From contig MPNJ01000012.1 of the NCBI GenBank assembly GCA_002238965.1, positions 1 through 64,000 of the forward strand: 64,000 nt of DNA, given 5' to 3'. Shown piece by piece: positions 61,042-64,000 of the stretch. The number at the start of each line of letters is the position of its first letter. Position 1 is the stretch's first letter. The translations under genes were made by a program, and so were the position numbers. The DNA comes from Nitrospinae bacterium bin107 (GTDB lineage Bacteria; UBA8248). The notes under the pieces are model-generated. The model searched no databases. It was not told the origin of the DNA and was given only the letters and a program-made list of their open reading frames with translations.

Positions 61042-61614
61042 TTGAGTGAAGAGGAACGGGAGCAGGAGGAGGTCGAAGAACCGGCCGAGGAGCCGATCGA
61101 GAAGAAAGACCCCGACCTCGTTTTGCTTCAGGCGAAAATCGGGGCCGGCTTCCTTGGAGCGACGGACCATCGCGGGCAGATATCCGCACAGGTCGCGCCG
61201 GACGCCCTGCTCGACGCGGCGCGTTTTCTGCGCGGTGAAAGAGGCTACAAGCTGCTGAGCTTCGTCTGCGGGGTGGATTGTCTGGAGTTGCCGGTTTCTT
61301 ACCGGTTCAAAGTGACGTATTCGCTCCTGAATCCCGAGAAATCGCGGCGGCTGCGCCTCGAAGCGCCCTGCGCGGATGATCTCGAACCGGCGATGCCCAG
61401 CGTCTGCGGGATTTGGCCGGGCGCGAGGCTCCATGAGAGTGAGGCGTACGACCTGTTGGGAATCACCTTCGAGGGGCACCCCGACCTCGAGCGCATTCTC
61501 ACGCCCGAGGGATTCGAGGGGCACCCCCACCGCAAGGATTTCGACATCTCCGCCGAGCCGGTGGCGTTCACGTTCAGGGATACGCCCGCCGGCAAGCCCA
61601 GGGCGGCGGAATAA
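61042..61614 (+). CDS. nuoC: NADH-quinone oxidoreductase subunit C
   Basis: A 190-residue subunit of the hydrophilic arm. It starts at TTG 61042 (weak ribosome site) with a 25-residue acidic leader rich in Glu. The 30-kDa signature near residues 130-170 is WPGARLHESEAYDLLGITFEGHPDLERILTPEGFEGHPHRKDF. NuoC and NuoD are separate genes, unlike the fused NuoCD of enterobacteria. 112 bases separate it from nuoB. Confidence 0.93.
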   Translation: MSEEEREQEEVEEPAEEPIEKKDPDLVLLQAKIGAGFLGATDHRGQISAQVAPDALLDAARFLRGERGYKLLSFVCGVDCLELPVSYRFKVTYSLLNPEKSRRLRLEAPCADDLEPAMPSVCGIWPGARLHESEAYDLLGITFEGHPDLERILTPEGFEGHPHRKDFDISAEPVAFTFRDTPAGKPRAAE

Positions 61615-61632
61615 GTATCACGGGAGCCATTG

Positions 61633-62856
61633 ATGGCCACGCAAGCGCAAAGCACGGACCCACTCGACAGCGACATGCTCGGTCCCATCCAGACCGAGAC
61701 CATGACGCTCAACATGGGGCCGCAGCACCCGAGCACCCACGGTGTTCTGCGCGTGGTGCTCGAACTCGACGGCGAGACGGTGCTCACGTGCAAGCCCATC
61801 ATCGGCTACCTGCATACCGGCATCGAGAAGAACATGGAGGAGCGAACCTACAACAAGGCCCTCCCCATGACCGACCGCATGGATTACCTGGCGCCCATGT
61901 CGAACAACCTCGGCTTCGTGCTGGCCGTGGAGAAGCTCCTGGATATGGAGGTTCCCCGCCGCTGCAAGTATCTGCGCGTTCTGCTCGCCGAGATGACGCG
62001 CCTGAACAGCCACCTCGTCTGGCTGGGCACCCACGCGCTCGATCTGGGCGCGATGACGGTCTTTCTCTATTGCTTCCGGGAGCGCGAACAACTCCTGAAG
62101 ATTTTCGAGAAAGTCGCCGGCGTCCGCATGATGACGAGCTATTTCCGCGTGGGCGGCGTCGCGCGCGAGCCCTACCCGACGTTTTACGAGGATTGCCGGG
62201 CGTTTCTGGAACCCTTCTCTGACCGCGTGGACGAGTATGAAGAACTTCTCACGAACAACCCCATCTACAGACGCCGCGCGGAGGGCGTTTGCGCCATGAC
62301 GGCCGATGAGGCCTATGCGCTCGGCATCACGGGGCCGTTGCTCAGAGCCTGCGGCGTTGCGTATGACATCCGGAAGAACGAGCCCTACTCGGGCTATGAG
62401 GAATTCGACTTCGAGGTACCCGTGGGCGAGCGGGGCGATATTCTGGACAGGTATCTGGTGCGGATCGCGGAGATGCGCGAGTCCCGGCGCATCGCCATGC
62501 AGGCGGTCGAAGGAATGCCCGAGGGTCCCCTCATGGCGGACAACCCCAAGGTGGTGCCACCACCCAAGGAGCAGCTGGCCCACGACATGGAAGCGCTGAT
62601 CCACCACTTCAAGATATTCACCGAAGGCTACAGCGTGCCCGAGGGCGAGGTGTATCAGGCCATCGAATCCCCCCGGGGAGAGCTTGGCTATTACATGATC
62701 AGCGATGGCAGTCCCGGTCCTTATAAGGTAAAAGTGCGCGCGCCTAGTTTCGCGAATCTTCACGCGCTCTCTGAGATCACCCGGGGCGGGCTGATGGGCG
62801 ACGTCGTGGCCGCCATCGGCAGCATCGACATCGTTTTGGGCGAGATAGATCGCTAG
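61633..62856 (+). CDS. nuoD: NADH-quinone oxidoreductase subunit D
   Basis: A 407-residue subunit related to the large subunit of NiFe hydrogenases and lining the quinone pocket. NMGPQHPSTHGVLRVVLELDGE, IGYLHTGIEKNMEERTY, YLAPMSNNLGFVLAVEKLL and ISDGSPGPYKVKVRAPSFANL are conserved; the His pair and Tyr of the quinone site lie in GPQHPSTH and the DYLAPM block. ATG 61633 has GGGAG six bases upstream. Confidence 0.96.
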   Translation: MATQAQSTDPLDSDMLGPIQTETMTLNMGPQHPSTHGVLRVVLELDGETVLTCKPIIGYLHTGIEKNMEERTYNKALPMTDRMDYLAPMSNNLGFVLAVEKLLDMEVPRRCKYLRVLLAEMTRLNSHLVWLGTHALDLGAMTVFLYCFREREQLLKIFEKVAGVRMMTSYFRVGGVAREPYPTFYEDCRAFLEPFSDRVDEYEELLTNNPIYRRRAEGVCAMTADEAYALGITGPLLRACGVAYDIRKNEPYSGYEEFDFEVPVGERGDILDRYLVRIAEMRESRRIAMQAVEGMPEGPLMADNPKVVPPPKEQLAHDMEALIHHFKIFTEGYSVPEGEVYQAIESPRGELGYYMISDGSPGPYKVKVRAPSFANLHALSEITRGGLMGDVVAAIGSIDIVLGEIDR

Positions 62857-62880
62857 AGTAAAATAGAGGATGGCCTCGTT

Positions 62881-63489
62881 TTGGCGTTGATACGGTTTCC
62901 CCATTCCGGGCAGGAAGAACGCTTCGAGTTCTCGCCCGAGAACCGCGCGGAATTAGAGCGGATTATCGCCAAGTATCCGGTGAAGCGCTCGGCCCTCATC
63001 CCCGCGCTCCAGTTGGCCCAGGAGCAGGAGGGCTTCATCACCAGCGCGGTGATGCAGCACGTGGCCGAGATTTTCGAGGTCTCCCCCATGGAGGTGTGGG
63101 GCGTAGTGAGCTTCTACACCATGCTCAAGACCCAGCCTATCGGCGAGTACCACGTACAGGTGTGCAACAACCTCTCGTGCGCCCTCATGGGAGCGGGTAG
63201 ATTGCTGCGCGAGATAGAAAACCGCCTGGATTGCCGCACCGGCCACACGCGCGAGGACGGGAAGTTCTCGATCGAGGCGGTCGAGTGTCTGGGCGCCTGC
63301 GGCGGCGCTCCCTGCGTACAGGTTAACGAAGACTACTTCGAGCGCGTAACACCCGAGATTATGAACGATATCCTGAGCGCGCTGGAAAATGGCGAGTCCG
63401 TCTCGCCCATCGGGGCGGACGAAGTCGCGTCGCCCGCCCTGGCAGGCGCCGAAGAAACAAACGGCGAAGGCCAGGGCCGAGGAGTCTGA
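62881..63489 (+). CDS. nuoE: NADH-quinone oxidoreductase subunit E
   Basis: A 202-residue subunit with a 2Fe-2S cluster. The four ligands are in [13 protein letters not shown] and [25 protein letters not shown] and [24 protein letters not shown] are typical. It starts at TTG 62881, and a 40-residue extra C-terminal tail rich in Gly, Glu and Ala follows the core. It pairs with NuoF. Confidence 0.94.
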   Translation: MALIRFPHSGQEERFEFSPENRAELERIIAKYPVKRSALIPALQLAQEQEGFITSAVMQHVAEIFEVSPMEVWGVVSFYTMLKTQPIGEYHVQVCNNLSCALMGAGRLLREIENRLDCRTGHTREDGKFSIEAVECLGACGGAPCVQVNEDYFERVTPEIMNDILSALENGESVSPIGADEVASPALAGAEETNGEGQGRGV

Positions 63490-63491
63490 AG

Positions 63492-64000
63492 ATGGCGTTG
63501 GTGCTAGAGAAAATCGTGACGGGCCGGTTCGACAACCCCGACGCGCCCCATATCGCTGGCTATGAAGCCACGGGCGGTTATGAGGCGATTCGCAAGCTCC
63601 TGGGCGGCGTCGAACCCGCCGACGCCATCGAACTCGTGAAGTCCTCGGGCCTGCGTGGGCGCGGCGGCGCGGGGTTCCCGTGCGGCCTCAAGTGGAGCTT
63701 CGTGCCCCAGGTGGACGGGCCGAAATATCTGGCCGTCAACGCGGACGAGGGAGAACCCGGCACGTTCAAGGACCGCGAACTCATGCTGCGCGACCCGCAC
63801 CAGCTTATCGAGGGCATCCTCATCGCTTGTTACGCCGTGGGCATCGAGAAGGCCTACATCTACATTCGCGGCGAGTTCGTCGCTCCCTGGCGCGCGGTGG
63901 AGAAGGCCCTGGCAGAGGCATACGAGAAGGGATACGTGGGCCGGAACATCATGGGCAGCGGTTTTTCGTGCGATATCTACACCCACCGCGGCGCGGGCGC
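63492..64000 (+). CDS. nuoF: NADH-quinone oxidoreductase subunit F, 3' end outside window
   Basis: The first 169 residues of the flavin subunit. [18 protein letters not shown] is the NADH-binding glycine-rich loop and [26 protein letters not shown] belongs to the FMN site. ATG 63492 is two bases after the nuoE stop, with AGGAG upstream. The rest, including the 4Fe-4S cysteines, lies beyond the window, so the gene is partial only by the edge. Confidence 0.95.
   Translation, partial: MALVLEKIVTGRFDNPDAPHIAGYEATGGYEAIRKLLGGVEPADAIELVKSSGLRGRGGAGFPCGLKWSFVPQVDGPKYLAVNADEGEPGTFKDRELMLRDPHQLIEGILIACYAVGIEKAYIYIRGEFVAPWRAVEKALAEAYEKGYVGRNIMGSGFSCDIYTHRGAG

Noticed and set aside
1-64000. tRNA or rRNA genes
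   Set aside because: No tRNA cloverleaf or rRNA segment was recognised by eye in the spacers. A covariance-model search would settle it.

Overview
The window is GC-rich and densely coded. It reads as a chromosomal segment of a Gram-negative, respiring bacterium. The signs are a signal-peptide-bearing outer-membrane barrel, a lipoprotein, menaquinone made by the futalosine route, and a complex I operon. I cannot name the organism from sequence alone. The mix of futalosine genes, many amidohydrolases and CoA-transferases, and two genes with in-frame UGA codons suited to selenocysteine would fit an uncultured lineage such as Tectomicrobia, Nitrospinota or a deltaproteobacterial relative, but this is only a guess.

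Layout. 1-1075: the end of a DruA-like (DUF4338) gene and a repeat-rich spacer. 1076-4783: a circularly permuted ATP-grasp / alpha-E / transglutaminase module. 4889-6902: an outer-membrane barrel and a PD-(D/E)XK-like protein. 7015-15468: a menaquinone cluster (mqnE, mqnA, mqnC, an aminofutalosine deaminase-like gene) interleaved with an amidase, an alpha/beta hydrolase and a cytochrome b / ferredoxin / cyclase fusion. 15602-24660: a PPC-domain protein, a methyltransferase, an AhpD-like gene with an in-frame TGA, an SDR, crcB, a BioF-like enzyme, a quinone reductase, a FIST protein and an SCOT-type CoA-transferase. 24845-28090: a spermidine-synthase-like membrane protein, a tartrate-dehydrogenase-like enzyme and a PduO-type cobalamin adenosyltransferase. 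28091-29711: a two-gene insert flanked by a duplicated adenosyltransferase 3' end. 29830-41173: transporter, pgsA, pseudouridine synthase, enolase-superfamily and amidohydrolase genes, a lysine-2,3-aminomutase-like enzyme, EVE protein, ketopantoate reductase and scpA/scpB. 41432-50169: a second CoA-transferase, a sugar kinase, a lipoprotein with three CcmI-like repeats, two tandem decarboxylase-like amidohydrolases, a split nitrile-hydratase-like pair and a phosphatase. 50391-52113: an AT-richer ImmA/IrrE plus DUF4411 insert, flanked by a duplicated phosphatase 3' end. 52173-57030 (minus): a five-gene operon ending in a selenoprotein-B-family reductase with a UxxC motif. 57237-64000: EamA transporter, ACT protein, histidine decarboxylase, and nuoABCDEF running off the edge.

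How it fits together. Menaquinone made by the mqn products would be the electron acceptor for complex I. The cyclase fusion in the mqn cluster has the parts of a redox or quinone sensor. Catabolic enzymes (CoA-transferases, amidohydrolases, mandelate-racemase-type enzyme, nitrile-hydratase-like pair) suggest use of varied small organic acids and amides. The points most worth following are the two candidate selenoproteins, the operon around the second one, and the repeated pattern of a two-gene cargo inserted beside a duplicated gene 3' end.
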